Of a stretch of DNA of 64,000 nt, positions 1-8,995 are shown piece after piece. The DNA is taken from NCBI RefSeq assembly GCF_004361915.1, contig NZ_SNWP01000010.1:1080050-1144049 (forward strand). Direction: 5' to 3'. Position numbers and translations under genes: made by a program. The number at the start of each line of letters is the position of its first letter. Positions within the stretch are counted from its first letter, which is position 1. The DNA is from Sediminibacterium goheungense. GTDB lineage: Bacteria > Bacteroidota > Bacteroidia > Chitinophagales > Chitinophagaceae. Below the pieces are notes generated by a model. It saw only the letters and a program-made list of their open reading frames with translations. It did no database searches and was not told the DNA's origin.

Positions 1-42
1 GCGGGGTGACCCATGTAGGTTCGATTCCTATCATCCGCACCA
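1..42 (+). tRNA. tRNA-Leu, 3' portion (5' end outside window)
   Basis: The window opens inside a tRNA. A T-arm (stem GTAGG/CCTAT around loop TTCGATT) is followed by the acceptor 3' strand CATCCGC, discriminator A and an encoded CCA ending at 42. Before the T-arm, GGG-GTGA-CCC forms a long variable arm, which limits the choice to the class II tRNAs Leu, Ser and Tyr. Discriminator A favours Leu over Ser (usually G). The anticodon lies outside the window, so identity is inferred. Confidence 0.8.
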
Positions 43-62
43 ACTGAATGTGAATCAGTTAT

Positions 63-84
63 AAAACCCGCTTCGGCGGGTTTT
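63..84 (+). terminator. Rho-independent terminator of the tRNA
   Basis: A 9-bp stem (AAAACCCGC/GCGGGTTTT) closes on a TTCG tetraloop 20 bases after the tRNA CCA end. The A-rich 5' arm and T-rich 3' arm suit a bidirectional intrinsic terminator. The next 257 bases (85-341) hold no convincing gene. Confidence 0.85.
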
Positions 85-341
85 GTGTTTTCAAGGCTAA
101 TTAATGACAAATATTACAATCAGGCATTTTATCACTTCTTTCCCTTTTTTTGTATCAAAGAGGGATGTTGGTATTGTAGCAAAGAAATACAAACACTATT
201 GTATTTATCCAAGCCTGCAATTGGCACACTTAAAAGACTGGCTATTCAAATGACAGTTTTGCATCAATATTCACCATAAACTTTCCGTCCCTGAAACTAG
301 GTGGTTTGTCACGTATTTTCCGTTGCCTGTCTCTCGTGAAA

Positions 342-349
342 TAGATTTG
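342..349 (+). promoter_or_regulatory. Possible Bacteroidota -7 box TAGATTTG
   Basis: TAGATTTG fits the Bacteroidota -7 consensus TAnnTTTG and lies 23 bases before the ATG at 373, giving a short leader for the hydrolase-kinase-regulator operon. The -33 element is weak: only a TTG at 323-325, with a 16-base spacer. Confidence 0.4.
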
Positions 350-372
350 TTTCCCATCAAAAGCGAAAACAA

Positions 373-1674
373 ATGAAGCAGTTACTAATGGTTATTACAC
401 TGGCAGCAGCCCTGCAAAGCAGCAGCCAAACAAAACAGGCGGCCATGGACAGCATGGTGAACAGTTATTACCGAATGAACAGATTCAACGGTGTTGTGCT
501 GGTTACGAAAGGCAATAAAGTTCTCTTAAACAAGGCTTACGGTACAGCGAACAAAAGAAAGCAAACACAACTATCAACTGAAAGTATTTTCCAGATCTAT
601 TCCATCACTAAGCCTTTTACGAGTACCCTGGTACTAATGCTGGCACAAAAAAATCAATTGAACCTCGATGACACCCTGTCTAAATACTTTAATTTCCCTT
701 CTGCAGATAAGATCATCATTCGTCAGTTGCTCTCGCATACTTCAGGTCTCTATGAATTCACAAGGGATAGTAATCATGGAGAGCCGGACAGTATTTCTTT
801 TATTAATTATATAAAAACAAAACCCCTCGACTTCACACCCGGCAGTTCCTGGTCGTATAGTAATTCCGGGTACTGGATGCTGGGCCTGATCATTGAAAAA
901 ATCACTGGAATGTCTTACGAAAAGGCAGTTGAAAAGATGATCTTCGAGCCGCTTAAAATGAAGCACTCCGGGTTTTATTTTAGCAAACTGGAAGATGTAA
1001 ATAAAACCGCGGGCTACTGGAATATCTTCGATTCCTCAATGACCGAGAGCGAAGTCTATGGAGGTCGCAGCGCTTATGCTGCGGGTGCAATATACAGTAC
1101 GGCAGGTGATCTCCTGCTATTTCATAGGGCTTTGCAGTCGGGAAAATTACTATCACCCGAAAGCCTGCAGGATGCCTATACTATTATCAAAGCCAATTAT
1201 GGGCTTGGGTGGATTTTGTCTGATTTTGACAATAAACACCTGGTATATCATAGTGGTGGTGCAGCAGGTTATCGCACCAATATGCTGCGCATTCCTTCAG
1301 AAGATATCTGCATCATTGTGCTGGCCAATACAGAAAGTACCAGCGCACAAAAGCTAACCGACAAACTGTTGTTGATCACACTGAACAAGCCCTATTTTAT
1401 TCCCGGTACGGTACCGGAACAGACAGATAGCTTACAGGTATATACCGGTATATTTAAGGCCTCTGAATTTGACATTGTAGTCTCGATAGAAAAAGGAGAC
1501 CTCGTAGCGGAAATAAAAGACCGCGGGAAGACGATTCTTTATCGGAGGAAGCCTGGTGTGTATTATGCTGACGAACTGGATACGGATTTCATTTTCGGAT
1601 ACGATGAATCAGGCAAAATTGTCTCCCTTACCTTTAGCAAAGGATCACAAAAAATAGAAGCAAAAAAGAAATGA
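373..1674 (+). CDS. Secreted serine hydrolase, beta-lactamase/class C PBP fold
   Basis: 433-residue protein with an N-terminal signal-like segment. The class C beta-lactamase/DD-peptidase triad of motifs is complete: SITK (residues 77-80, nucleophile Ser), YSN (162-164) and HSGG (293-296) in the KTG position. A C-terminal extension of about 100 residues resembles the small beta domain seen in many such hydrolases. The family includes DD-peptidases, esterases and D-aminopeptidases, so the substrate cannot be told. Its stop overlaps the start of the next gene by 4 bases (ATGA), so it is translationally coupled to a LytS-type kinase. It is therefore probably the effector or a sensory partner of that system rather than a free-standing antibiotic resistance gene. 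Confidence 0.88.
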   Translation: MKQLLMVITLAAALQSSSQTKQAAMDSMVNSYYRMNRFNGVVLVTKGNKVLLNKAYGTANKRKQTQLSTESIFQIYSITKPFTSTLVLMLAQKNQLNLDDTLSKYFNFPSADKIIIRQLLSHTSGLYEFTRDSNHGEPDSISFINYIKTKPLDFTPGSSWSYSNSGYWMLGLIIEKITGMSYEKAVEKMIFEPLKMKHSGFYFSKLEDVNKTAGYWNIFDSSMTESEVYGGRSAYAAGAIYSTAGDLLLFHRALQSGKLLSPESLQDAYTIIKANYGLGWILSDFDNKHLVYHSGGAAGYRTNMLRIPSEDICIIVLANTESTSAQKLTDKLLLITLNKPYFIPGTVPEQTDSLQVYTGIFKASEFDIVVSIEKGDLVAEIKDRGKTILYRRKPGVYYADELDTDFIFGYDESGKIVSLTFSKGSQKIEAKKK

Positions 1675-3155
1675 AAATACGATTGCCTCAATACGAACTG
1701 ATTTTTGTGACTGTTCTGTGCGTCGTGCAAACCTTTAAATATCTAAGCGAGATCGGTCCCGCTCCATTTGTGGTACAAAGCGATCATGTGCTTCTTTCAC
1801 TGGTCACCGAAGTCAGGGTAGTTACTGTATGGGTATTCTTCGGCGTCTATCTCGTACTCCGATCTATTGTTATTCCAATAATGCGTAAGTCTTTTGATCC
1901 GGACCGTACAGCAAGAAATATCGCATTATCAATTGCTGCTATACTAATTGTTAGCGTTGCCCTGATCATAGGCGTAAATGTTTTGACAATGCTTGCTAAA
2001 CCTCACCTGCGTAATTACAACGGTCATGCCCTACTTGCATTGTTTGGCTACCGTGAACCTCCTATCCACAATTATCTGGATGGCTTTGACCGTTCGCTTA
2101 TACTGGTACTTGTGTTAACTGGCATACTAACGCTGCGTAGTTGGATATTAGACCAAGTCTATAAATTAAAACAACGAAGAGAGTTCTGGATAGATGCACT
2201 CAACCAGGCTGGCTTTATGATGTTATTGCTTTTCTTATTTGCTCTTTCCGAACAGGATCCCGTTAACTTTCGTACCGCTTCTTTTCTTACCACGTTACTC
2301 TTGATAATAACCCTTGTATATTGGATCTTTCCGGGTATCAAAAAATCATTCGCCGAACCACTAATCTGGTTGCGCGCTTTGGTTTCCTTAGGTGTATGCT
2401 CAGTGCCTGCCTGGGTATTTTATTTCGCCGGTAGGTCCACTGTTACATTCTGGCAGAGTACAGCACTGGTAATCGTCATAGCATTGCCTGTAGCCTATTT
2501 TATATACCGACGGAACAAAGAAAGGTTCTTGAAACTGGGAATACTTAACCGGCAACTGGCAACAACCCAAGCCAATCTGCAGCAGCTCAAATCACAGATT
2601 AATCCTCATTTCCTGTTCAATGCGCTCAATGGAATATACGGAACAGCATTAAAGGAAGGGGCTGACCATGCAGCTTCGGGAATACAGAAACTGGGAGATA
2701 TGATGCGTTTCATGCTGACTGATAATGAAAAAGATAGTATATCACTAGAGAAAGAGATAGAGTATCTTCAGAACTATATTGATCTGCAGACTTTACGAAT
2801 GAGTATAGAACAAACTGCCCACATCAAAACAAATATCGAAGAAATGAAAATCACTGGAATGGTTCCACCTATGATACTGATACCTTTTGTCGAAAATGCT
2901 TTCAAACATGGTATATCTTCAATGGAGCCTTCCTGGATCAGTATTGACCTATATGGTAAAGATGGCCGGCTTTTTCTCACAGTAAAAAACAGTATTCATG
3001 AAAGTCTGCATAAACAGGACCATACACATGGAATTGGCATAAATAACGTGGCTGAACGTTTGAAAATGGTATACGCAGATAGGTATAAACTTGAAATCAA
3101 AAAAAGTAGTGAGGAATTTATTGTAAACCTTCAAGTTCCATTGAACAATGCTTAA
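1671..3155 (+). CDS. LytS-type sensor histidine kinase
   Basis: 494 residues. The first 280 are mostly hydrophobic with about eight membrane segments. A short coiled stretch then leads to the His_kinase (LytS/YehU) domain. The phosphoacceptor motif QINPHFLFNALN places the active His near residue 313. An HATPase_c domain follows, with N-box PFVENAFKHG and a G-box near GIGINNV. It should phosphorylate the LytTR regulator encoded next, whose start overlaps this gene by 8 bases. Coupling on the other side to a secreted serine hydrolase suggests that an envelope-derived signal is sensed. The ligand is unknown. Confidence 0.9.
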   Translation: MKIRLPQYELIFVTVLCVVQTFKYLSEIGPAPFVVQSDHVLLSLVTEVRVVTVWVFFGVYLVLRSIVIPIMRKSFDPDRTARNIALSIAAILIVSVALIIGVNVLTMLAKPHLRNYNGHALLALFGYREPPIHNYLDGFDRSLILVLVLTGILTLRSWILDQVYKLKQRREFWIDALNQAGFMMLLLFLFALSEQDPVNFRTASFLTTLLLIITLVYWIFPGIKKSFAEPLIWLRALVSLGVCSVPAWVFYFAGRSTVTFWQSTALVIVIALPVAYFIYRRNKERFLKLGILNRQLATTQANLQQLKSQINPHFLFNALNGIYGTALKEGADHAASGIQKLGDMMRFMLTDNEKDSISLEKEIEYLQNYIDLQTLRMSIEQTAHIKTNIEEMKITGMVPPMILIPFVENAFKHGISSMEPSWISIDLYGKDGRLFLTVKNSIHESLHKQDHTHGIGINNVAERLKMVYADRYKLEIKKSSEEFIVNLQVPLNNA

Positions 3156-3852
3156 ATGTATTGTAGTAGACGATGAGCCGTTGGCCCATGAGGTCATCAA
3201 AAGTTTTTCCGAAAAGGTGCAGATCATTGATATAGTTAGTTATTTCAATGATCCCACAAAAGCTGTCAGGTATATACAAACAAATCCTGTTGACCTGGTT
3301 TTCCTGGATATAGAAATGGCTGGCTTTACCGGAATAGAATTAGTGAAGACCCTCTCCGATCCGCCGATGGTGATTTTTACTACTGCTTTTGCCGGCTATG
3401 CCGTCGAAGGTTTTGAGCTGGATGCGGTTGACTATTTACTTAAACCTTTTTCGCTTACAAGGTTCTTGAAGGCATGCGACAGGGCTTACGATCAGTATAT
3501 TACTAATCATCACAAAGAAAACAAGCAGGCAAAACCCGATCATATTTTTGTGAAAGCGGAACAGGGTCGGCAAAAACTGGTAATCACAGAAATTGAATAC
3601 GTGGAGAGCAAAGCCAATTATGTCCTGATGGTAACGGCTGAAGGGAGACTACTCACCAGGCTTACCATGAAAGAGGCTGAAACGCTGCTCTTGCCTTATG
3701 GGTTTTTAAGGGTACATCGTTCTTTTTTAGTTTGCAGGGCACATATCAGCCGCTATACAAAAAAAGAAATGCAGGTAGGTTCCAATATCATTCCCATCGG
3801 AGAAAATTATATGGAGGCCGTATGGCAGAAACTTACTACAGCAAGCATGTAA
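3148..3852 (+). CDS. LytTR-family response regulator
   Basis: 234 residues. The receiver domain (about 1-120) has the acidic pair DD at 8-9, phosphoacceptor Asp54 in the VFLDIEM strand, and conserved Lys in the LLKPF loop. The C-terminal LytTR DNA-binding domain (about 135-230) includes the typical VESKANYV and FLRVHRSFLV segments. LytTR proteins bind pairs of short direct repeats upstream of their targets. I saw no clear pair here. It is the last gene of a three-gene overlapping operon with the serine hydrolase and the LytS kinase. Confidence 0.92.
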   Translation: MLKCIVVDDEPLAHEVIKSFSEKVQIIDIVSYFNDPTKAVRYIQTNPVDLVFLDIEMAGFTGIELVKTLSDPPMVIFTTAFAGYAVEGFELDAVDYLLKPFSLTRFLKACDRAYDQYITNHHKENKQAKPDHIFVKAEQGRQKLVITEIEYVESKANYVLMVTAEGRLLTRLTMKEAETLLLPYGFLRVHRSFLVCRAHISRYTKKEMQVGSNIIPIGENYMEAVWQKLTTASM

Positions 3853-3954
3853 AGAGCCATTATAACTGTCAAAATCGGCGAGAGGCAATGAACATTATCT
3901 CTCTTAATACTATATATAGCACTTAGCGAGAAAGACCCATTTGATGTGTCATTT

Positions 3955-5064
3955 TTATGTGCCGATATTATCAAGAATACCTGCTATACTATTTTCAAAA
4001 GCAGGTTTTTGTTGAATCAATTCCTGCAATAGCTTCATCTGGTTCAATGCCCTGTTCAGGTTATGTCCGGGATAGCTGGATCCATAATAACGATCATTTT
4101 CCAGATAGTCGGTAGCAAAACGCAGACACTGCATATAAATCATAAACTCTCCCGAAAATACCAGCAGCTTTTTTTCGGCGTCTGATAAAACATCCTTCAT
4201 TTCAGACAGGTAGCCTTTGATGATGGCCTCAAAAAAATCCTTGCGTATCGTAATCTTATCCAGCGCAGCCTCTTCCTCATTAACAGCACAGGTATAGGTG
4301 CGGATCATATCGCCCAGATCACTGATAAAATAACCGGGCATCACTGTATCCAGGTCAATCACAGCGAGTCCATGATCCTCATCATCAAATAACACATTGC
4401 TGATCTTCGTATCATGGTGCATCACACGAAGCTGCATGGTACCGGCATGCACATAGCTTTCGTAAGCTTCTACAATACCGGCATGCTCCTGAAGAAAATG
4501 AATCAACAAGGAGGCTCTTTCTTTTCTATTCCGATCAGCCTGATCAACAGCGTTCATAAACTGATGATAACGCAGGCTCAGGTTATGAAAATCTGGAATA
4601 GAGGCACCCAATAATTTCGGGTCCAGTCCATTCAGTTTTTTTGCAAATTTTCCGAAAAGCCTTGCGGCCTCAAATGCCTGTTGAACAGTTTTGAGTACGG
4701 TATGGGTTACTGAACCTTCCCAAAAAGGAAAGAGCCTGAAATAACCATGCGCTGTATCAAATACCAATTCTTCACCACAAAGGGTTTTTAAAGGTAGCGG
4801 TAGCTGATAATCCGCATCATGGGAATGAATAAATGCAGCTATTTGCTTCAGGTTATTTTCAATGATATAAGGATCCCTGAAAACATGATGATTGATTTTC
4901 TGCAGAATATAAGCCTCCTCGCCGCATTGAATTTTCCAGGTAGTATTGATAAGACCATTACCCAGTTTTTCAACCCGTACAGTATTTTGCAGCTGCCTGT
5001 AGGCTTTTATCACTGAAGCCGGTATCGACAATGACTGAGACATTTCCTTGATCTTAGTACTCAT
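3955..5064 (-). CDS. NahK-like sugar kinase (aminoglycoside phosphotransferase fold)
   Basis: 369 residues from the start chosen here. It has the APH/choline-kinase fold: an N-terminal nucleotide-binding lobe, the Brenner motif HHDTKISN with catalytic Asp, and the metal-binding DLD in AVIDLDTVMPG. LQKINHHVFRDP and the HHDTKISN/DLDTVMPG pair resemble N-acetylhexosamine 1-kinase (NahK) more than antibiotic kinases. An in-frame ATG lies further upstream, deep in the neighbouring gene. I prefer the ATG at 5064, which overlaps the end of the GH109-like gene by 11 bases (ATG at 5043 is an alternative). Together with that gene it would phosphorylate released N-acetylhexosamine at C1. The substrate is inferred from context. 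Confidence 0.72.
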   Translation of the reverse strand: MSTKIKEMSQSLSIPASVIKAYRQLQNTVRVEKLGNGLINTTWKIQCGEEAYILQKINHHVFRDPYIIENNLKQIAAFIHSHDADYQLPLPLKTLCGEELVFDTAHGYFRLFPFWEGSVTHTVLKTVQQAFEAARLFGKFAKKLNGLDPKLLGASIPDFHNLSLRYHQFMNAVDQADRNRKERASLLIHFLQEHAGIVEAYESYVHAGTMQLRVMHHDTKISNVLFDDEDHGLAVIDLDTVMPGYFISDLGDMIRTYTCAVNEEEAALDKITIRKDFFEAIIKGYLSEMKDVLSDAEKKLLVFSGEFMIYMQCLRFATDYLENDRYYGSSYPGHNLNRALNQMKLLQELIQQKPAFENSIAGILDNIGT

Positions 5065-6409
5065 CTGTAAATGCAAATACAGGTTTACGATACATCCATT
5101 GTCCACCGCTGAAATCAGGGAAAGCAATGGTAGCATTGCCATTGGCAATCGATTGTTCACTTAAAGGTGTAATGGCACTCCATGCAGCTGCATCATATAC
5201 ATCCATTGGTGTAGCTACATTACGCTTTACAGATTCGATAAAAGCATGTACTACATAAAAATCCATACCACCATGGCCAGAGCCTTCTGCTTCTTTGCTC
5301 CATCTTGCCCATAAAGGATGATCGTATTTATCAAGCCATTCTTTTGCCGTGTCCCACTGATGTGCTTTGGCTGCTTTCTTTTCAATATAAATGCTCTTGT
5401 TTACATCCATCCATATACCTTCTGTACCCTGCACCCTGAAACCAAGTGAATAAGGCCTTGGCAGGTTGGTATCATGCTGCAGCAATATGGTTTCTCCATT
5501 GGCACACTGGAGTGTAGTGGTAACCACATCCCCCAGTTTAAATTCAATATTGGCATTGGGATGGTCCTTTCCGCAATGTTCTACTATGTATTTATGCAGC
5601 CCTCTTGCCTTGGACGCAAATGAATTCAGACTCACAAAACGGTTACCTCGATTGATATTGATATAGTGTGCAATCGGTCCGATACCATGTGTTGGATAGA
5701 GGTCGCCATTTCTGTACACACTATGATGTGTGCGCCACCTGGCTTCTGTCCATCCTTTATCTCCAAACTCACAGCCTTTCCCATAAGCATCGATACCGTT
5801 GTTAAATTTCACTTCGCGCAAATCATGCTGATAGCCACCCTGTAAATGAATCAGCTCTCCGAATAATCCCTGCCTGACCATATTCAGCACTGCCATCACA
5901 TCTCTCCGGTAACAAACATTTTCCAGCATCATTACATGGGCTTTGTTTCGCTCGGTGGCTTTTACCACATCCCAATGATCTTCCAGCGTTATACCAATCA
6001 TTACTTCAGTACCTACATATTTAATACCTGTATCCAGCGAAGTAATGATCATTTCTTTGTGCCACTCCCAGGGTGTAGCAATCAGTATGGCATCCAGTTT
6101 TGTTTTCTCCAGCATGGTTTTCCAGGCATACGGATTACCGGTAAAAATCTCCGGCATTTTTTTCTGCGATTTTTCAATCATCTTTTTGGCACTGGCAAGC
6201 ATTCGGTCATCAATATCACAGATGGCCACCAGTTCCACATCGCTGCGGCGCAATAAAAGGTCGAGATGATTCTGTCCCCTCAGTCCTACACCAATAATAG
6301 CCATGCGTATCTTATCCTTGTTGGCAGCAGCCAGTATATGATTTACCGGAGCCATGGCAATAGCCGCAGCCGCCATTCCTGAAGAAGTGATAAATGTTTT
6401 GCGGTTCAT
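5054..6409 (-). CDS. Gfo/Idh/MocA-type protein, GH109-like
   Basis: 451 residues with a Tat-like leader (NRKTF, then an Ala-rich hydrophobic stretch). A Rossmann domain carries GVGLRGQNH (about 37-45) and an acidic CDIDD end of strand 2. The second half has the segment GDLYPTHGIGPIAHY, typical of the GH109 group. GH109 enzymes use bound NAD+ in an elimination/addition mechanism to cleave alpha-N-acetylgalactosaminides. Export would place it in the periplasm, with the cofactor bound before Tat export. It is followed by an overlapping sugar-kinase gene and preceded by a LacI-type gene and an 18-bp palindrome, which supports a hexosamine-salvage unit. Other Gfo/Idh sugar-modifying activities remain possible. 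Confidence 0.8.
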   Translation of the reverse strand: MNRKTFITSSGMAAAAIAMAPVNHILAAANKDKIRMAIIGVGLRGQNHLDLLLRRSDVELVAICDIDDRMLASAKKMIEKSQKKMPEIFTGNPYAWKTMLEKTKLDAILIATPWEWHKEMIITSLDTGIKYVGTEVMIGITLEDHWDVVKATERNKAHVMMLENVCYRRDVMAVLNMVRQGLFGELIHLQGGYQHDLREVKFNNGIDAYGKGCEFGDKGWTEARWRTHHSVYRNGDLYPTHGIGPIAHYININRGNRFVSLNSFASKARGLHKYIVEHCGKDHPNANIEFKLGDVVTTTLQCANGETILLQHDTNLPRPYSLGFRVQGTEGIWMDVNKSIYIEKKAAKAHQWDTAKEWLDKYDHPLWARWSKEAEGSGHGGMDFYVVHAFIESVKRNVATPMDVYDAAAWSAITPLSEQSIANGNATIAFPDFSGGQWMYRKPVFAFTDEY

Positions 6410-6504
6410 GTGTTGGTTTTATTTTTTAAAACAGCTGTAATCAGACAATCATATGGTTGGTTGTCTTTAATGGAACAAGTTAATACTTGAACTTAATAAA
6501 AATA

Positions 6505-6522
6505 TGCGCAAACGTTAGCGCA
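6505..6522. promoter_or_regulatory. LacI-family operator candidate
   Basis: The 18-bp sequence TGCGCAAACGTTAGCGCA is a palindrome apart from one mismatched pair and has the central CG typical of LacI/GalR operators. It sits 5 bases beyond the 3' end of the lacI-type gene and about 95 bases before the GH109-like gene, so it should control the latter. A second inverted repeat, AGACAA/TTGTCT, lies nearer the start at 6443-6466. Confidence 0.6.
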
Positions 6523-6527
6523 AAATA

Positions 6528-7553
6528 TCAGTGCAGTACGAGTTTTGGAATGAGCTGTTGTCTGATATATGACTGATCGGTATTTTGTTTATTGTTCAAC
6601 AGCTGAAACAAAATCTCTGCAGCCATTTTACCCTGTTCATAAGGGTACTGTTCAATAGAGGCTGCAGGTGGATATGAGGTATAGCCGGTAATATTTAAAT
6701 TGGAATAACTTACAAACAGCAGATCCCTGTTCACTTTTACTTTTTTCTTCAACGCTGCTTTTACTGCATCCATATGTACATAATCATTAAAAGAAATAAT
6801 CGCCTGCGGAAGTTTTTTTAAGGATAAGAGATTGGATACCGCCTTATAAGTACTGTCTTCTGAAAAATCTGTTTCTTCTACCAGTTGCATGTCTACTTTG
6901 AGCTTATGCTGTTGCATGCCTTCCATATAACCGGCGAGTCTTTCTTTACTGGCAAAAAGTGCCTTTGGGCCATTGATAATCGCAATCCGTTTAAGCCCTT
7001 CCGAAAAAAGCCAGTGAATCATTTCTACCGTTCCTGTTTTCATGTTACAGGAAACCTTATGGCATGCATCACCCGCCGGAACCCTGTCGAAATACACAAC
7101 GGGTATATTCATTTCTTTAAAAGCTTCCAGGTGCTGCAGTTTCGTAGTTTCCTTGGATAAAGAAATGATCAGTCCATCCACTCTTTGTCTTTTCATGGTT
7201 TCTGCCACAATTACTTCCCTCTTATAATCATCGTAACTCTGAGCAAATAAGATGGTATAATCCGATTGGGTGGTAACGGCTTCAATACCACTGATCGCCT
7301 GTGAAAAAAACTCTTCTCTGATGGAAGGAAGGATTACCCCGATGACAAAAGTCTTTTGTTGTTTAAAAAAAATGGCCTGACTATTGGGCTCATAACCCAG
7401 TTCTCCAGCCAGTTTTTTAACCCGCTCCTTTGTTTTTAGCCCGATTCTCGGATGATCGTGAAGGGCTCTTGATACGGTTGAGGCAGATACATTGAGCTTC
7501 CTGGCAATTTCTTTGATGGTAGGAATCGGCTTAGCCATAGAAGCTTTTCTCAA
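6528..7553 (-). CDS. LacI/GalR-family transcriptional regulator
   Basis: 341 residues. The N-terminal helix-turn-helix (TIKEIARKLNVSASTVSRAL, about 12-31) and hinge (LGYEPNSQA) are classical. A periplasmic-binding-protein-like effector domain fills the rest (FVIGVILPSI, VDGLIISLS, PVVYFDR). It is encoded upstream of, and in the same direction as, the GH109-like and NahK-like genes, and a LacI-type palindrome lies between. It most likely represses these until an amino-sugar effector binds. An in-frame ATG at 7538 is an alternative start five codons later. Confidence 0.92.
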   Translation of the reverse strand: MRKASMAKPIPTIKEIARKLNVSASTVSRALHDHPRIGLKTKERVKKLAGELGYEPNSQAIFFKQQKTFVIGVILPSIREEFFSQAISGIEAVTTQSDYTILFAQSYDDYKREVIVAETMKRQRVDGLIISLSKETTKLQHLEAFKEMNIPVVYFDRVPAGDACHKVSCNMKTGTVEMIHWLFSEGLKRIAIINGPKALFASKERLAGYMEGMQQHKLKVDMQLVEETDFSEDSTYKAVSNLLSLKKLPQAIISFNDYVHMDAVKAALKKKVKVNRDLLFVSYSNLNITGYTSYPPAASIEQYPYEQGKMAAEILFQLLNNKQNTDQSYIRQQLIPKLVLH

Positions 7554-7673
7554 ATGTATTACTTATTAACTGATGGTACCGGAACATCAGGCTACCAAGC
7601 TATATGGCAACGATGAAAGAATGATTACCATACTTATTAAATATAAGCCGGTAAAACAGGATGGAGCAATGGA

Positions 7674-7985
7674 TTACACCAGTTTTTCATTCAATACGAG
7701 TCCAACACCCGCTTTTTCTGTTTCTTCAGGTATAGCAGACCTGACTAGTTCAATGCCTTCCGGTGTAATATAACAATGGGGCGTATCGAGTTGCTGTAAG
7801 ATTACCAGCCCTTCTTCGGCCAGTGAAATAAGATGCTTGTGGATGAGATCCCATCCAAATGTAGAATGCAGTACCATTTCTCTCGGGGTACATAGGTATT
7901 GTTCAGGATGGGTTTCTTCTCTTACGATCCTGTACAGGGTTTGTAAGGTTTGATACGTGTTATCCATATATGAAAGATACTTCAA
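7674..7985 (-). CDS. Hypothetical protein, possible winged-helix
   Basis: 103 residues, family not recognised. The pattern of a helical start, TFGWDLIHKHLISLAEEGLV, a short beta pair (VILQQLDTPHCYITPEG) and a closing helix resembles a compact winged-helix DNA-binding domain. No Cys/His metal site, signal or membrane segment is seen. The start could also be the ATG at 7967. It stands alone between the lacI-type gene and the TauE exporter gene, all on the same strand. Confidence 0.6.
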   Translation of the reverse strand: MKYLSYMDNTYQTLQTLYRIVREETHPEQYLCTPREMVLHSTFGWDLIHKHLISLAEEGLVILQQLDTPHCYITPEGIELVRSAIPEETEKAGVGLVLNEKLV

Positions 7986-8123
7986 GAGATATTTTTTGCT
8001 GCTTTCCAGATCCGGTATTTGTCAACATTGAATACACCAAAAATTCGTAGAAAAATACACACCCATGAAAAATAAATTGAAAATCAACAAGTTAAAAAAA
8101 TAGCCGCTGTGAATAACCCCTTT

Positions 8124-8858
8124 TCAAAACAAGCGTAAAAGGCTTTTACCAGTCATAACCAATCCGGTGAGGAGAATAAAAATCAGGACAACTTTTCGGA
8201 ACTGTTCCGGCGAAACACTGTTTAATAATTTCTTGCCTATATATGACCCTACAAAAGCAATTACGATAAGACCCGGCAGGTACCACCAGAAATTACCCTG
8301 TACATATCCCTGCCCCACATAAATAACTGAACGGCTCAGGTCAACACCAAAATCAATAGCAGCGGATGTTGCAATAAAAATATTCTTTTCCAGTCCGAAG
8401 GAAGTCAGGATAACCGCCCTGATGGCCCCTCCGGTTCCGATAAAGCCGGCAAGAAAACCGGCAACCCCTCCCCCGGTAACTGCATTGCTATTGGTAGGTT
8501 TTAATTTCAAATCGGTTTTATACCAAAATAGCACAGCAAAAAACATACAAAACAAACCCAGCAGCATTTCAGCATACTGAAACTGTACATGGTTGCTTAA
8601 CCAGGCCCCCGCAATGACCAGTAACACGCTGGGAACCCCTATTTTCCAGATCAGCGACCATTGTATATGTTGTCTGAAAAGCACCAGTTTGGCAATATTG
8701 CTGAACACATGAAGCAGACCCGTTAACCCCAGCACCGTCTTAAAATCGAAGAAAAAACCTGCCAGGGGTACAAAAAACACAGAGGAACCAAAGCCCCCCA
8801 CCGTTCCCACGATTTCACTCAGCAATGCCAGTAATAAAAAGATAAAAGCGTTCACCAT
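8124..8858 (-). CDS. TauE/SafE-family membrane transporter
   Basis: 244 residues, about eight hydrophobic segments. The TauE/SafE (DUF81) pattern is present as two related halves, with Gly/Pro-rich GTVGGFGSSVFFVPL near the start and GGGVAGFLAGFIGTGGAI in the second half. Family members export organosulfur anions such as sulfite or sulfoacetate. The substrate here is unknown because no sulfur genes lie nearby. It is a monocistronic minus-strand gene divergent from trigger factor. Confidence 0.87.
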   Translation of the reverse strand: MVNAFIFLLLALLSEIVGTVGGFGSSVFFVPLAGFFFDFKTVLGLTGLLHVFSNIAKLVLFRQHIQWSLIWKIGVPSVLLVIAGAWLSNHVQFQYAEMLLGLFCMFFAVLFWYKTDLKLKPTNSNAVTGGGVAGFLAGFIGTGGAIRAVILTSFGLEKNIFIATSAAIDFGVDLSRSVIYVGQGYVQGNFWWYLPGLIVIAFVGSYIGKKLLNSVSPEQFRKVVLIFILLTGLVMTGKSLLRLF

Positions 8859-8904
8859 GGTGGCTTATTTGTGTTTTAACAACTGATTTTATGCACTAAA
8901 CTCC

Positions 8905-8912
8905 TACCTTTG
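8905..8912 (+). promoter_or_regulatory. -7 box TACCTTTG of the tig promoter
   Basis: TACCTTTG matches TAnnTTTG 83 bases before the trigger factor ATG. No good TTTG stands 19-20 bases upstream, so only the -7 element is supported. Confidence 0.45.
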
Positions 8913-8995
8913 CTGCCCATTTACAAAAAAATCCTTTGCCTTTCCCAAGATAAGGCTTGAGGATGAACAGATAAAATATCAATAAAAAATATATC

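Noticed and set aside
85..279. 64-codon open frame after the tRNA terminator
   Set aside because: No domain, odd composition with many Cys and Phe, starts inside the terminator tail and has no start-site signal; treated as intergenic.
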